A stretch of 64,000 bases of DNA from Norana najaformis (lineage: Eukaryota > Annelida > Clitellata > Crassiclitellata > Hormogastridae): contig OZ029915.1 of assembly GCA_964023275.1 (NCBI GenBank), positions 16,436,712 to 16,500,711 of the forward strand, written 5' to 3'. This document shows positions 44,500 to 56,839 of the stretch, piece by piece. The notes under the pieces were generated by a model. The model did no database searches. It saw only the letters and a list, made by a program, of their open reading frames with translations, and was not told the DNA's origin. The first letter of the stretch is position 1. Every line of letters starts with the position of its first letter. A program made the position numbers and the translations under genes.

Positions 44500-46195
44500 C
44501 ACATGCATACAGGTATACATGCATACATACGTATTTACATACATACAAACATATATACACACGCACGCGTCTCTAATCTAGTTTAAACTAATCACAGGCT
44601 GCCGCGAAAGTGAAATCTGTGTTAATGGCAATTTCTTAACTAGCCTCTAGGGAACGGCGTATTTTGCCCCTTTATACAGCTAAAACCTCAAAACCAATTG
44701 CCTTGAAAGTTGATAGAGATGAATTTGCAACGAATGGTTTACTGTTACAACCCATTCCAGGTTTAAAACGAAGATAATTTTTTCGTCTCCAGCGACACCC
44801 AACATATGCAACACATAAATGGTTGTTACTTTTCCAGACCATTTGTTTGCCAAACATAGCTTACAGCTTATACACCTTGATTGATATACCCTGTGCAAGA
44901 TGGTACTTTAGACATGGATCTGTCGTAGATTATGTCATTTCTTACCGAGAGCTTTATTATTTTAAAATATCATCTGATCATCCTAAAATGTAAGAAATTC
45001 ATAATGTTTGCACGATTTTCACCTTGGTCAATGCATAAACAAAATGAGCAATTAGCAATTAGCAGAAACAAAATGATCAATTAGCAAATATTGCAAAATT
45101 TGATTACATTTTAAGTTTTGTCATAACCATGTGCTCCAAATTTGACCTAAAATGTTGCAATTTGGCTATCTATTTCAGTGGTTTTATTTTTAATAGCTCA
45201 GAATATGCCTAATACCGACGCAAATACGAACCATTAAACACAAAAACAAAATAACTCATTCGTAAATCGAAATAAAAACATCGCCTTAGCCGATTTTACC
45301 GTAGTTCGTACAGTAGGAAATGCAAAAGTTCTATAAGCTTGACTGATCATATTCTATTATTTAGAAAAACATTTCTGCAGAAAGTAGTTCGCTGTTCTTA
45401 GTCTTGAGTCCATGTGCTCGAGTTCAACAAATTGACCGAGCATACAGTTTGTGAGATTAAATTTACTTGAGCCGTATAGATTGGGCATTACATTAGGTCG
45501 TAATCGTAATCTGTTGTGTTAAGTAACCTAGTGTGCTTCCCTCCTTCCTACCCTTTCTACCTAGCTTCCTTTTGTTGTCCTTAACTTTCATTCTCTTCAC
45601 TCTTTGTCTCTATATCATGGTATCTATCCCTCTATCCGCCTTTCTCTGTTTTCTTCAGAATGTACCAGTAGCCTATAGGAAATGTGCCTCGAAAGTAGCG
45701 CAGTGGCGTTACAATTCATTAACAAAGGCGTTACATATGGCGTCTGCTTCGACCAAGGTTATACGACTCGCTGTCGGCCAAGACCTCCTAGTCTGCTTAT
45801 CAGGTCTCAGCACAAGTGAACAACGCGCTAACGCATTTGCGACGTGTCTTTACGTTTGTCTCTAGGTCTGCCCCTGTGTCTACAGTATCTTTGCCTTTGT
45901 ATGTGCTTTTGTTGTGTCTGCCAATGCCTATGTTTCTCTTTGTCTCTGTCTTGGCCACTGCCTGTCTCTAGCACTGTCTCTTTCTCTCTCTGCTTGTGCT
46001 TTATCACCCTATATAACTGCATCTAACTGTGCCTATGTATATATGTATGTAAGTATATATGTATGTATATATTTATGCAGCGCATTTTTAACTTTCCAAC
46101 GGCGCTTAATGACTGTGTGTTGAAGGAGTTTAGTCGTTTCATTTAGTTTCATTTATTTATTTTGGTTTCTATTAGTCTATTTTCTGGGGTATCTA
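44500..46195. other. Intergenic, nothing recognised
   Basis: CATACATA-type simple sequence at 44505-44570; repeated GCAATTAGCAATTAGCA homeodomain-like words near 45050; and a CTGT/TCTCT-rich stretch at 45850-45990 whose open frames are Cys/Leu/Ser-rich low complexity. Confidence 0.5.
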
Positions 46196-46196
46196 A

Positions 46197-46198
<2 letters not shown>

Positions 46199-46277
<79 letters not shown>
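46199..46277. repeat. (AT)n microsatellite
   Basis: About 39 AT units. Confidence 0.98.
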
Positions 46278-46278
<1 letters not shown>

Positions 46279-46317
46279 TACTCAGTTACACGAATCTAAC
46301 AACTATTCCAGAAGTGT

Positions 46318-46505
46318 GCTGGAGATCTGAACTTGCAGCGCCTTATCATTTAGCATGGTTTCCTCTGTTGTATTCACTATATTGGCTGCCCATTTGCAGA
46401 GAATCCACTTCCAGTTTAAAATCTGTCGTACAATTCACAAGGTATTATATTTAAATCAGACGACATATCTCTGCTCATTGCTCAACCATCATGCCAGTAA
46501 TTATT
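46318..46505 (+). mobile_element. L2 LINE fragment, RT C-terminus
   Basis: Plus-strand frames read LYWLP, then IHFQFKICRTIHKVLYLNQT, TYLCSLLNHHAS. This is the same subfamily as 25700-25930 (FKICLIVHQVLY...PTYLCSMLN). Confidence 0.75.
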
Positions 46506-46799
46506 GCATTTGATCAATATACATGATAGGAACAAATTTAAACAAAAGTCATTAATGATCTGCATTATATATGCACACACAATCTACAAATACTACATAC
46601 ATAGACACTAGATAAACTTCAAAAAGTTCAATTTCAAGTTCAACTGCACATGTAACACACATAAGTATAACTAAGTAGATTACGCATAATACACAGTTCG
46701 ACTAATATATATATATATATAACAAATATATATATATATATACATACACAATATTCAGAAAGAGCAAGCTAATAGAGACTGCTTGAATGAAATAGAACC

Positions 46800-47170
46800 C
46801 AAAGCTTAAATGAAATGTGAACTGAAAAGACATAGATTGGTTGAAAGTGAAGCAAGCGATTCGTGTGAAAAACTCAAAGTCATGTTGAAGAGAACAAGTT
46901 TACAACATACTGGAGTGGAAATTGCAAGTCACACAGAAAAGGAATTAAGGTTCAGACACTTGAAGATTCCGGTACGGAAATCTCTGTAGTCGATGAAGAA
47001 CTCATTCAAAATATGAAACTATAGGAGGTAGGGAAAGTACGGTAAACATCCGGTGTGCAGAAAAGCCAATGCCAGCAAAATTGGTCAAACTTAATGTGAG
47101 ATTATATGATGTTGAAGTAGTGAAGGAATCAACTTTGGTTAATATTGGTCCTTATTTATATTTGTTGTGT
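46800..47170 (+). mobile_element. LTR-retroelement fossil, protease-like fragment
   Basis: LEDSGTEISVVDEELIQNM resembles the retropepsin active-site region (D-S/T-G followed by small and hydrophobic residues). The fragment is short and broken. Its family is uncertain, most likely Ty3/gypsy given the other fossils here. Confidence 0.4.
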
Positions 47171-47229
47171 GCTGTTTTTGAACATATGGGTATTAATAAA
47201 TATATATTGTAACACTCTAAAACAACTAA

Positions 47230-49640
47230 GAATTAAGGTTATTGTCTTATCTTGTCTTCAACCGACCTCGAGCCGAGGGTTGGTTACACCATGTACAATT
47301 TTATGCCATCTTGTCCTTTGTGATAACTGGTCGAAAGATAATTCAGTCCCCGACTTGATGTTGTTTATCCATGTAATGTTTTGGGTCTTCCCCGAACTCA
47401 GACACCAGGAATTGTGCATTGGATAATCTCCACTGATCTCAGTGGAGATTGGCAGTCTACACTCTTTCATAACATATGCCCAAAGTATGAAAGCTTCCTC
47501 TTTTTGATTAACCCGAGCAGACTCCTCTCTACTTCTTCAATCTCAAGAACTCTCTCAATTGTCTTCTTGGCAGTCCACGGTACTCTAAGAATCTGCCTCA
47601 GACATTTTATTTCAAATGCATTGATTCTTGTCTCTTCATCTTACTTTGTGGTTTATCTCTCTCAGCCATACTGTCCCAATGGCCATATGAGAGCTTTCAG
47701 TAGCCCTATCTTTGTTGCAAGCAATAGGTTGTGACTTTTCCATACATTTTTAATGCTGCCCCATCACATTGTCCTCTTTGCCAGTCTTGATCGAATCTCT
47801 ACTGCAGTCAGTCTTCCGTTATAAGTGAAACAAGATATGGAAATGTGTCAACCTGCTCCAGTTGATTACCTTGTTGTAGCACCTGTCCAGATGAGGTTGT
47901 ACCATTTGTTGCCAGTATCTTGATTTTGTTCACTTTAATCAACAGACCCAGTTTGTTGCTTGCCCGGTCAAGACGATCATCTATCTCCTGCGGCCCTGCT
48001 TCCGAGTTTGCCAATAGAACGTCATCAGCATATCGGAGATTTGTAACTATTCTCCCTCCAATTTAAACTCCATCATCATAACCGTCCAGTGCTACCCTCG
48101 TGACCATTTCTGCCAGGATGTTGAATAGGTATAGCGAGATCAAACAGCCCTGTCGTGCCCCTTTCTTGACAGGGAGCCCTCTTGATAGTACAGTGGCTGC
48201 CGTCACTTCAGCTTGCTGTTTACAGGTAAGTCCAGAAAGCAGGTTGACGATGTGAATAGGGTAACCCATGTCTATCATGACCAGCCAGAGCTTCTCATGT
48301 GAGACACAATCAAAAGCCTTCTTAAAATTAACAAAGCACATATAGAGGGGCTGCTGATGCTCTCAAGTATTCTACATGATGATTTTTCAGATTTGTGACT
48401 TGATCTTGTGTTTTTCTTCCTCTGCTAAATCCAGCTTGTTCATCTGCCACCTCAGATTCAGTTTTCGTCCTAAGCCTTCCCAAGATGATCTTTAGGATGA
48501 TTTTATCGGTATACGAGACCAAGGCTTTGGTCCGAAAATTCTTGCATTTCCTCCTATCGCCTTTCTTTGAAAGGGGAGTGAAAATTGAGTTTATCCAATC
48601 TGCTGGCCATTCCCAGTCTACCATAATGCCTCAGATATTCAGTGCATCCTTTCCACTGTTGTTTCTCCACCATGCTTGAACAACTCGACTGGAAAATCAA
48701 CTGGACCAGTGCTCTGGCCACTGGATGTCTCACCAATTGCACTGCCAACCTCAGATTTTAGTGGAGCTGGTTGACATGTAAACTGCCTGTCGATGTCTTT
48801 TACCTCATAGTCAAGCCATCGTAAAATGTTTCATGATACCCACTTCAATGCTCCTCAGTTTTAGAATTCTCCAAGATCATTTCACCTGATGCTGTTTGGA
48901 TGTTTTAGTTTGGTTACTCTTTTCGTCTTGATTAACGCTAAGCTTACATCAGATATCCATGGTTTCCGATTCTAACCTTTCTTGTATCCCAATGTATTCT
49001 TTGTTACATCCAGTAGAATAGTCTTGGTCTTTTGCCAGAGCTCATCTGGTGTTCTCTCCCCTTCACCCAGTTCTAGTGCCTCAAAATGAGTTTTAACTTC
49101 CACTGTGTAAGCCTCTGCCTTCTCATTCTTTAGCTCTTTCAGAGTTAACCTTTTGGCTGTTCCAGTTTTTCATTTTTAGCCTTCATCCTTCATCCTTCAT
49201 CCTTACAACTAACAGATGATAGTCAGAATCACAATCGGTCCTGGATAGGAGCTACTGTTCTTAACGCTAGATCTTCAACGCTGTGCTAATGCAATGTAAT
49301 CAATTTGGTTCCGTGTTTGTCCATCTTGTGTCATCCACGTGCACAAGCGCTGCGGGTGATGTTCAAACCATTTGTTGCACAGACTCATTTCGTTATCTAA
49401 TCAAAAATCCAGTAGTCACTCACCTGCTTCATTGTCCACTCTCAAACTACCTGTTCCAATTACAGCTGCGATTGCGTCCAATGTACGTTTCCCGACTTTC
49501 GCGTTGAAATCCCCCATCAACAACAGGACGTTTCGTTTTGGAACTTGCTTCACTGCTACGTCCAGCTCCTCATAGAACTGACATATATGTCCTCCTCAGT
49601 AGGACATCGAGGTTGGTTCCTACACCTGAACCACAGCGAG
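47230..49640 (-). mobile_element. RTE/BovB-like LINE, endonuclease to C-terminus, nearly full length
   Basis: The minus strand from about 49640 downward holds, in order: endonuclease block WMTQDGQTRNQIDYIALAQR (TW.SPDGQxRNQIDYIL), near 49300; NSIFTPLSKKGDRRKCKNFR; KIILGRLRTKTESEVADEQA with GFSRGRKTQDQV; RT block MCFVNFKKAFDCVSHEKLW; VKKGARQGCLISLYLFNILA; KLGLLIKVNKIKILATNGTT; and the end NITWINNIKSGTELSFDQLS, RTRWHKIVHGVTNPRL. Motifs match RTE/BovB LINEs throughout. Frame shifts separate the blocks and the catalytic A/FxDD region is incomplete, so it is inactive. It is the most complete LINE in the window. Confidence 0.88.
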
Positions 49641-49649
49641 GCAGTTCGA

Positions 49650-50280
49650 CTTTGCATTAATCTTTACAACCAGGATTCTGTCGTCCACGCCGGAGTGAAT
49701 TCTGCTGTGTTATCTTATCCATGATGCTAACCAGGAGATGAGGTGGTAGGTTCCCACGTCTTTGCACCTCGCAGTAGGTAAATGTACACAACAGATAGAC
49801 CTTCCTATTTTCACAGGTCAGCCTTTGCCGCAATGCTTGTTTACCACAAGTATGTAGTCCTCCTCCGCCCAACTCGTGATGCCAGACCCGCTGCTGCCCA
49901 GGACTTAGCCACCCACGTTAGCCAACTGTTTCAGGGTTCCGGCAGGGCTTGGTCACTCTCGTAGCACCCTTGGTGGCACTTACTGAACTTGTTTTGCAAT
50001 CTACCTCGTGACAACAATTTGTTGTTCGTATTAAATAGTTAGCAAAATAGCTTGAAAGTTTATATTTTGTTTATTTTATGTTACTTTGGTGTCCTTTTTG
50101 GTAAGGATCTATAACGGTTGCTAATGTTACCAATGAGCTGGTTTAATTGCGATTTCAAAGTATTTAAACTGCAGCATTTGTTCTATGTGAGTGACATTAG
50201 ATGGAACTTGAATTACATTGTAATATTAATACCATAGTAGCCCTCACTGTGATTTCAACTGCTTTTTAAGTGAATCACAG
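49650..50280. other. Intergenic, nothing recognised
   Basis: Possibly the 5' flank of the RTE element; its first endonuclease codons may lie here but were not recognised. Confidence 0.4.
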
Positions 50281-50282
50281 AG

Positions 50283-50700
50283 CTGGCCATGGTTTGTGGA
50301 AAGAAGCTAATAACAGAAAGTGTGCAGAAATATTCGTCTCATATACGCAGAAGATATCCGTTAGAGAGACTGGAAAGCAGCTGAACGTGGCTCAAGCAAC
50401 TGTGGTTGTCAAAAATGGTAACTGAACTGCGGAACTTCAAATCACGGCATCGCTGTGGGTGACCAAAGGTGACCACCAAGGGAGTTGACAACGCGATTGT
50501 GAAGATTGCCAAATTCTCGCCACAGGTATCTTCTAGTATCATCAGATCCAGGTCATCTGACTATAAACCCAGCAGCAGAATAAGACGAAGAAGATTGTTC
50601 CTTGCTAATCTATAGTTATATTGTCCTGACAAAAAGCCTAAGCTGTCGCCGAAGAACTTTAACGATTACCAGCCTTTTGTCGCAATTACAAACAATGACC
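50283..50700 (+). mobile_element. Tc1/mariner-like transposase remnant, N-terminal part
   Basis: Plus-strand frames read VSYTQKISVRETGKQLNVAQ, the helix-turn-helix of Tc1 transposases (YxxGxSxRxIAxxLxVSxxTV). They continue KGVDNAIVKIAKFSPQVSSS, IIRSRSSDYKPSSRIRRRRL and FLANL, matching the second paired-like domain (D..I......P..SS..I......VS..TIRRRL...GL). Several stops and shifts. The DDE catalytic domain was not seen, and no terminal inverted repeats were found. Confidence 0.7.
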
Positions 50701-50704
50701 TCTG

Positions 50705-53050
50705 ACCAGTGGTAGCGTTTAATGTTTTCTGATTAGAGCACTCTCGCCATTTTACAGTTTCTGCAGACATGTGAGGAGACCGCCAGCTTGATGTCAGTTA
50801 TGTCATACCTCTGTGAAGCAGACGCGAAAGGTCACGTTTTGGCGAGCCTTGTGATTTGCTGGAGGGGCTGGGATGTGGATAATGATAAAGAACACCACAA
50901 TAAATGGAACTGCGTGTCTGAACATTCTAAAAGAGAAACTGCCAAACTTTATCAACTTCCACAATACACAGTCATAAGCCACTCCCAACAGGATAGTGCA
51001 CTGTAACCCCCCTTTGTCTTATACTCTCTTGTCTACTTCTGGTGACTATTGATTGCAGTCACTTTACATTACACTATGGTACCTACAAGCTTGTTTAGCC
51101 AGTAAGTAGATACACATGTTAATTTGGGTTTAGTCTCCTGATATGATAATTATAGGTCAGACTCAAATCAACATGTGATATCTAGCGGAAATTGTATTAC
51201 ATTAGCTCGTATTTTTCCACTACCATCTTGTATCATAATGTATGATTGAATAAAAATGAACAGTCACCTGTTGTAAATCAATCAATGTATTATATATAGT
51301 TCAATGTCTTAATTAATTCTTAATTAAGGCCAGCTTCTTATGAAGCCTATATCTATGATTCTACCCACCCACAAGCTTTGATGGCCATTTTACCCCTGTA
51401 TACTGACTCTTTGATAAAGTCTGAAACAGTTTCACTGTGAGTTGTAGTGAGTTTGTATCGACGTAGAACGGTTAGATTGTCACTCACCACTTGTTGTCTC
51501 TGCGCAAACTATTCTATTCACCACGCCGACATACCTTGTAGACCATCGATTAAATGTCTCTCGTAGTAGGTACTTTAAGCGAGTTCCTTGCAGTTCAAGG
51601 AATGGAATTCACACGACTCAATCGTAACCGTCCAAAGGAATGGTTCCTTGACGAGATGGAGTTGCACTGTAGAGTCGAAGACTAGGTATCTTTGCTGCCT
51701 TTCGACTCACGCCACTAAGCCTGTATCGACGCACTTAATGGACTTAATCCATGACTTCCTGACGTTAGTTTCTCGACGAAAACTTTGTCATTTCACAACG
51801 GAAACACAGGTTAATTACCTGTAAAAACATGAGCCTTTACACGCTCATCATTCGAGAATGCAGTTCGACTTGACAAAGTCTGCAACTGACCACTTATTTC
51901 TCGGAGTCACGTTGGATCGCAACGAAGACCTTTACTGTCCAAAATCCAGCCGTGAACTAACTACTTCAATGGTTTTCACAGCGAATCTTCCATCGTCATA
52001 AGGTTTCCTATTGGCCGAAATTATCGTCTGCCTCTTTCACCAATACTTGTAGCAGTTTCATAGTCCTATGAAATCTTCGTCTGCTCATTCCCCGTATATT
52101 GAATATATTTTTAGAACCTATGCTGGCCTTGCTATTTTGATTAGTTTGAACATCCTAAGCCGGTCAAGTATTTTAAGTGAGTAATTACGATAGTCAACAC
52201 AAACGCTTATTCTAATACACGCATAACTATGTCAATAATACGCACAATTCATACAATAGTAAAACCAATTGGAATTGATAAACATGGCGAGAATATATAT
52301 ATATATATATATAGATTCAGTCTATATGCACCATGTCAGGGTAGAAAGGCTGTCAAATCCTGGCTGATGCAGAAGCGCTTTCTACTGCTGAACTCATGAC
52401 CTTGAAACAGTTCGGACTTTGAGAACATCTTTGAGAAAGTGTGGATTGGATGGTGATGAATCAGAAGATCTCTGTCCACAACGAAACTTTTGAGGCACCC
52501 TTGCTCAAATCAATCAAAGCCGTATGGGTGCGCGAGATAACATCAGAGTTCTGCAGAAAACTGACTTGATCGATGCTTCGCTGTCATTAGGAACAAAGGA
52601 TGTCATTGCAAATATTGACTGTTGATTCTAATGTCGGTTCTAATGCTGTTTGGCGACATTGAACAATACACACACTTGATAGTGTAAATAATGTTTATAG
52701 TTTAAGGTTGCTTGCTCTTTCAGTGAATTTGTTCATTAGCATATGTTAGCCGCAAACTTTTGACTGTGACTGTAGACCGTAGACATCCTAGAACAGAGTC
52801 ACTATTATTTATGCAACAACAGAAGGAAGAAATTGTAGAAAACGATAATGAGAAAATTTCTGAATTTTGTGTTGTTGATGGTCTATATATTATGTATGCG
52901 TATTTATTTCTAACGGGAGAGGCGTCTTCTGCGTCTCTGTCTGTCGTCACTGCACAAGTGAATCTGTCTCTTTTTTGTCAGTACGACGCAATTGTGTCAT
53001 CACAAAATTAGTTTGTCTGCTGAAGAGGAAACTGACACCTTTTGTTTCTA
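50705..53050. other. Intergenic, little recognised
   Basis: FLGVTLDRN near 51900 is weakly like the YLGVTLDR motif of jockey-type LINEs but is too short to call. There is an AT run at 52292-52313. The other frames show no motif. Confidence 0.4.
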
Positions 53051-53059
53051 AAAAAGTTC

Positions 53060-53290
53060 TGGGGCGCTCAGGTAGGGGATCTTAGGGCGGCAGCGCGGGC
53101 AGAGGCTTCTGTGTCCCACATGCGAAGCTAGAGTAAACCTAGCTGATTCAAACCACCGGCCGCTGACCCGGGCCGCGGGCCCCTCATGTGGGATGTGTAT
53201 AAACAGGCGTGGTACCAGACTGGGGCTGGAGCTGCGGTGGGGCGGCCGCAGCTCCTACAGATTTGGCGCGAGAAACAGCAAAGCGACCTT
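53060..53290. other. GC-rich island with hairpins and TATA-like motif
   Basis: Strikingly GC- and CpG-rich against AT-rich surroundings. TCCCACATG at 53114-53122 pairs with CATGTGGGA at 53185-53193, and GAGCTGCGG at 53229-53237 pairs with CCGCAGCTC at 53246-53254. GTGTATAAACAGG lies between at about 53197. It could be a promoter, or the end of an unclassified mobile element. Confidence 0.5.
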
Positions 53291-53319
53291 AAACCCCTAT
53301 TTTTCAGTTATTAAATTGG

Positions 53320-54010
53320 TGGGACGAAAAGGAACTCTGGCTCCAGTTGTGCACCTGAGGCCATGACCTCCTTCTTCTCTATCAATGCCCTGGCTAAAAG
53401 TTATCATATTTATGGGCCAAAATAATCAGAGGCCATCGGCTGCTCCGACCCTTTCTACAGGTATATAGTATATAATTGCTCAATTATTCCTATCTATGAC
53501 TGGAAATTACAATCAAAAGGGCTTCTATGTGTACTTGTATACTCGGGGTTGGTTAAGACATTAGTTTTGCTCTCCGAAATTGAAATCTTTAGGGTCAAAA
53601 GTGTGCACCAAAGGGACCTCTGCACCAGGTTTCAAAGTGCGGGCTCATAGTCCATGCTTCCCCTGCCGGCATCCATTGCTCCTCTGTCCTATTTTAACGG
53701 ACGCACATTGGTTAAACTGACCCCCTCTAGCTTGCAGTTTGCTGTTAGAAGCCTTCGCCTCTTTCCGGTGTCAATGCCCTTGCTTCAGGCTGTGACAATT
53801 CCTGCGGTTAGGCTATAAAATGACAATTAAAATTAAGTGACGTCGTAAGGGCATTTGTGTACTCATGGGTACTACATTAGTTTTCTGCACCTAAAGTAGG
53901 GGGATAAAAAGTACCTTTGCTCCAGGTTAACGAGCGCGGTTCATGACCCGAGCTGTCCCAATGCCGATTTCCGTGACTACAAAACAGTCTCCCATCATCG
54001 GCATGTAAAT
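53320..54010. repeat. Three diverged copies of a long non-coding module
   Basis: Similar blocks recur near 53335, 53605 and 53905: GGAACTCTGGCTCCAGTT, GGACCTCTGCACCAGGTT and GTACCTTTGCTCCAGGTT, each followed by a CATGACC- or CATAGTCC-like word and TCAATGCC or CCAATGCC. The intervening stretches (TGTGTACTxGTATACTC...ACATTAGTTTT versus TGTGTACTCATGGGTA...ACATTAGTTTT) also align. This is an old tandem triplication. Confidence 0.55.
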
Positions 54011-54115
54011 GGGAATAAGCAATGGGACTAAATATCACCAGGCGGATTGGTAGGTTAAAACCGACACGAAGACCGTTCTTCGTCACAGCCGAGGAGTGAC
54101 TGTTGGGGAATGAAC

Positions 54116-54235
54116 CCTGTCTTACCCTAGCAAATCCTGTCTTACCCCAGCAGATCCTGTTTTACCCCAGCAGATCCTGTCTTACCCCGGCAGATCCTGT
54201 CTTACCCCAGCAGATCCTGTCTTACCCCAGCAGAT
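54116..54235. repeat. 20-bp tandem repeat, six copies
   Basis: CCTGTCTTACCCCAGCAGAT repeats six times without an indel. Confidence 0.97.
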
Positions 54236-54317
54236 CCAACTCTGCAATCACCAATTGGTGGTCTGCAAACATGCATCATGTGAAACGCAAACAATGAAAA
54301 CAATCGAACGAGCGGAT

Positions 54318-54822
54318 TGAGCTTATGTTGCTTATATATTGACTGAGCTTATGTTGCTTATATATTGACTGAGCTTATGTTGCTTATATATTGACTGAGC
54401 TTATGTTGCTTATATATTGACTGAGCTTATGTTGCTTATATATTGACTGAGCTTATGTTGCTTATATATTGACTGAGCTTATGTTGCTTATATATTGACT
54501 GAGCTTATGTTGCTTATATATTGACTGAGCTTATGTTGCTTATATATTGACTGAGCTTATGTTGCTTATATATTGACTGAGCTTATGTTGCTTATATATT
54601 GACTGAGCTTATGTTGCTTATATATTGACTGAGCTTATGTTGCTTATATATTGACTGAGCTTATGTTGCTTATATATTGACTGAGCTTATGTTGCTTATA
54701 TATTGACTGAGCTTATGTTGCTTATATATTGACTGAGCTTATGTTGCTTATATATTGACTGAGCTTATGTTGCTTATATATTGACTGAGCTTATGTTGCT
54801 TATATACTGACTGAGCTTATGT
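54318..54822. repeat. 26-bp tandem repeat, 19 nearly identical copies
   Basis: The unit begins TGAGCTTATGTTGCTTATAT and ends ATTGAC. Nineteen full copies plus a partial one show a single substitution (ATACTGAC) in the last unit. No spacers separate the units, so this is a young minisatellite and not a CRISPR array. Confidence 0.98.
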
Positions 54823-54829
54823 AGCTGCT

Positions 54830-56335
54830 CGCTGCATCCACTGAAAATGAGGCGTTTGCTTGTTGCATTCGTCATTCATTCTCTGCGAAACTGGTTATCG
54901 TGACTTTCCGTTCTAGCTGCGCCTCGTCTCTTCCAGAAACTCCCAACGCTTGCGTTAGCATTGCACGTGATACGATAAACACGAATGGCTTCATCCAATA
55001 ACTCCTCTCTCCACTCCCTGTCTTTCTACCTCCCAGCGCTGATTCCTGGATGCCAATCCCTGTGCCGGGGGATGGATGTTGCGTGCCGCAGTCTGTCCGG
55101 TGGCGGTGGACACAGTGCGTCGCGGTTGCAGTCTCGCTTAGAACGTGAATTTTATCGATAAATGCCGCTTAATTCCCGGTGGACAGCTGTGTCCGAGCTC
55201 TCGGTGCCCGCCAGGGGGCCATACGTTCCTCTCGGCGCGACGCCCTGTCCGTCGGGAGAGCTGTGCTCTCGACGGAACAGCCGCCGTATCTCGACAGCGC
55301 ACGCCTCTTGAAGGACGCCGTGGATCTGTGCGTCATCAAAGAATCGGCGACATTTACTAGTGACATCTGCTGACGTAGAAATCGCATAAAGTGAATCGTC
55401 GTCGGTCGCTCAGTGATAACATCTTTATGGCACTTCTGTCATTCATTAGCTCTGGATCTGCTTCCATTCCGTTTGGATTGAGTATCGGTTCGTCTTTGCC
55501 TTGTTTTCTCTTCTTTCGTCGGCTCGTTTTCATCTTAATATCTTCGTCCATTTCAGCTGCAAAAGTTCGACTTTGAGCGGCATTTTAGGTGGCAAAATTT
55601 ATGAAGACGGATTCGAAATTGCATGGCACAGAAGTAACGGACATGTGATCGGAATCAGGCCATGGAATAGAAATCAGTCTGCGTTGCACATTTTCGATAA
55701 CATACGATTGGACATCAATGTAGGGCTGGACATAGGAGTCAGAGTTACAAACGGTCGAAAGAAGGCCATCTGACAAACTGCTTCATATGATTCAACTCAT
55801 CTGGCATTCTCTGCTTACTTTAAATGGCACTTAATTAAGTCAGTTAGATAGCCGTGTAAGCAGCGCTTTTGTGATGTTCTTGAAAGGCGTTATATAAATG
55901 CATTGGTATTTCAGTGATACAAAGACGACATACGCTCCTACACATGCATGTGTGCATGTATGTATGGAGGGCCTATGTGTGTATGCATGTATGTATCAAG
56001 ACACTTAACATAGCGTATTTAAGTGCCGCATGAAAGCTCTGTACTCCTAACTATCCACCTGATCTGAACATGTCAGTTTAAAGGAAGTTTGAAAATGTTT
56101 GCTGACAGAATCAAATACAACAGTACGTATGCGCCCCGATGACCGCGGATGAGATGAATTAGAGTGCATAGAAACTTATTGCAAATGGCGGTTGGACTTC
56201 AGCCTGCTCCACTACTGCAATGCTGCCCCAAAACCACTCGAAGTCAAAAGGCATGAACTTTTAAATTTAATTTGTGACTTTTATCGTCAAGAGCAGTTCT
56301 AGTCTTAGGTATAATAGAGTCATATCTCTCTTCCC
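54830..56335. other. Intergenic, no gene recognised
   Basis: The 54900-55380 part is GC-richer and has frames on both strands without domains. An L2-type terminus, GTTCTTGAAAGGCGTTATAT followed by AAATGCATTGG, lies at about 55878-55908 and marks a small LINE tail. Confidence 0.5.
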
Positions 56336-56339
56336 GCTC

Positions 56340-56810
56340 TTTATCCCAATCTTTCCCTCTCACTTGCGGAGTTCCCCAAGGCTCCTTTCTTGGACCTCTT
56401 CTGTTTATTCTCTACACTACTCCACTCAGTTCACTCATTAAAGAATACTCAGTTGATCACCACCTGTATCCTAACGACGCTCACGACAACCAGTTATTCA
56501 TCTCTTTCTCTCCGAATTGATTCAAAGAGTTTATAGATCATCTTCTTTGTGTAGTTAAACAAATCTCCTCCTCTTTTGTGCCTGAACCCATCTAAAACTG
56601 AATTCATACTTATTGGCCTACGCAACCAGCTCAAGAAAATTCCTGATCCTCTATCTTCCTCGGCCTAGACTCTGCCTCCACCAACACGTTTAATACTAAT
56701 TCTCCTGTCCGCAATTTAGGTGTAATATTCGACGAAAACCTCACCTGTTCTGATCATACCACCCGTCTTTCCCGCTCTTGTTGGGCTCTGCACTGAAGCA
56801 AGAAGGCTGA
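56340..56810 (+). mobile_element. L2 LINE fragment, RT palm
   Basis: Plus-strand frames give CGVPQGSFLGPLLFILYTTP, then DHHLYPNDAHDNQLFISFSP (the YADD box region, altered to YPND), and NLGVIFDENLTCSDH. The order is right and frames shift. Confidence 0.82.
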
Positions 56811-56839
56811 CTAGTTGCTCCTGCTAGTCGCTCATTATT

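Noticed and set aside
45533-46123. Open frames rich in Cys, Leu and Ser with possible signal peptide
   Set aside because: They follow CTGT/TCTCT-rich simple sequence and have no homologous motif.
51570-51960. Jockey-like LINE fragment (FLGVTLDRN)
   Set aside because: One nine-residue match is too little to support a call.
54318-54822. CRISPR-like regular repeat array (also considered for 19076-19663 and 37203-37696)
   Set aside because: Units are contiguous with no unique spacers, and the sequence is animal.
55145-55387. Overlapping GC-rich frames on both strands
   Set aside because: Mutually exclusive frames with no motif, explained by local GC content.
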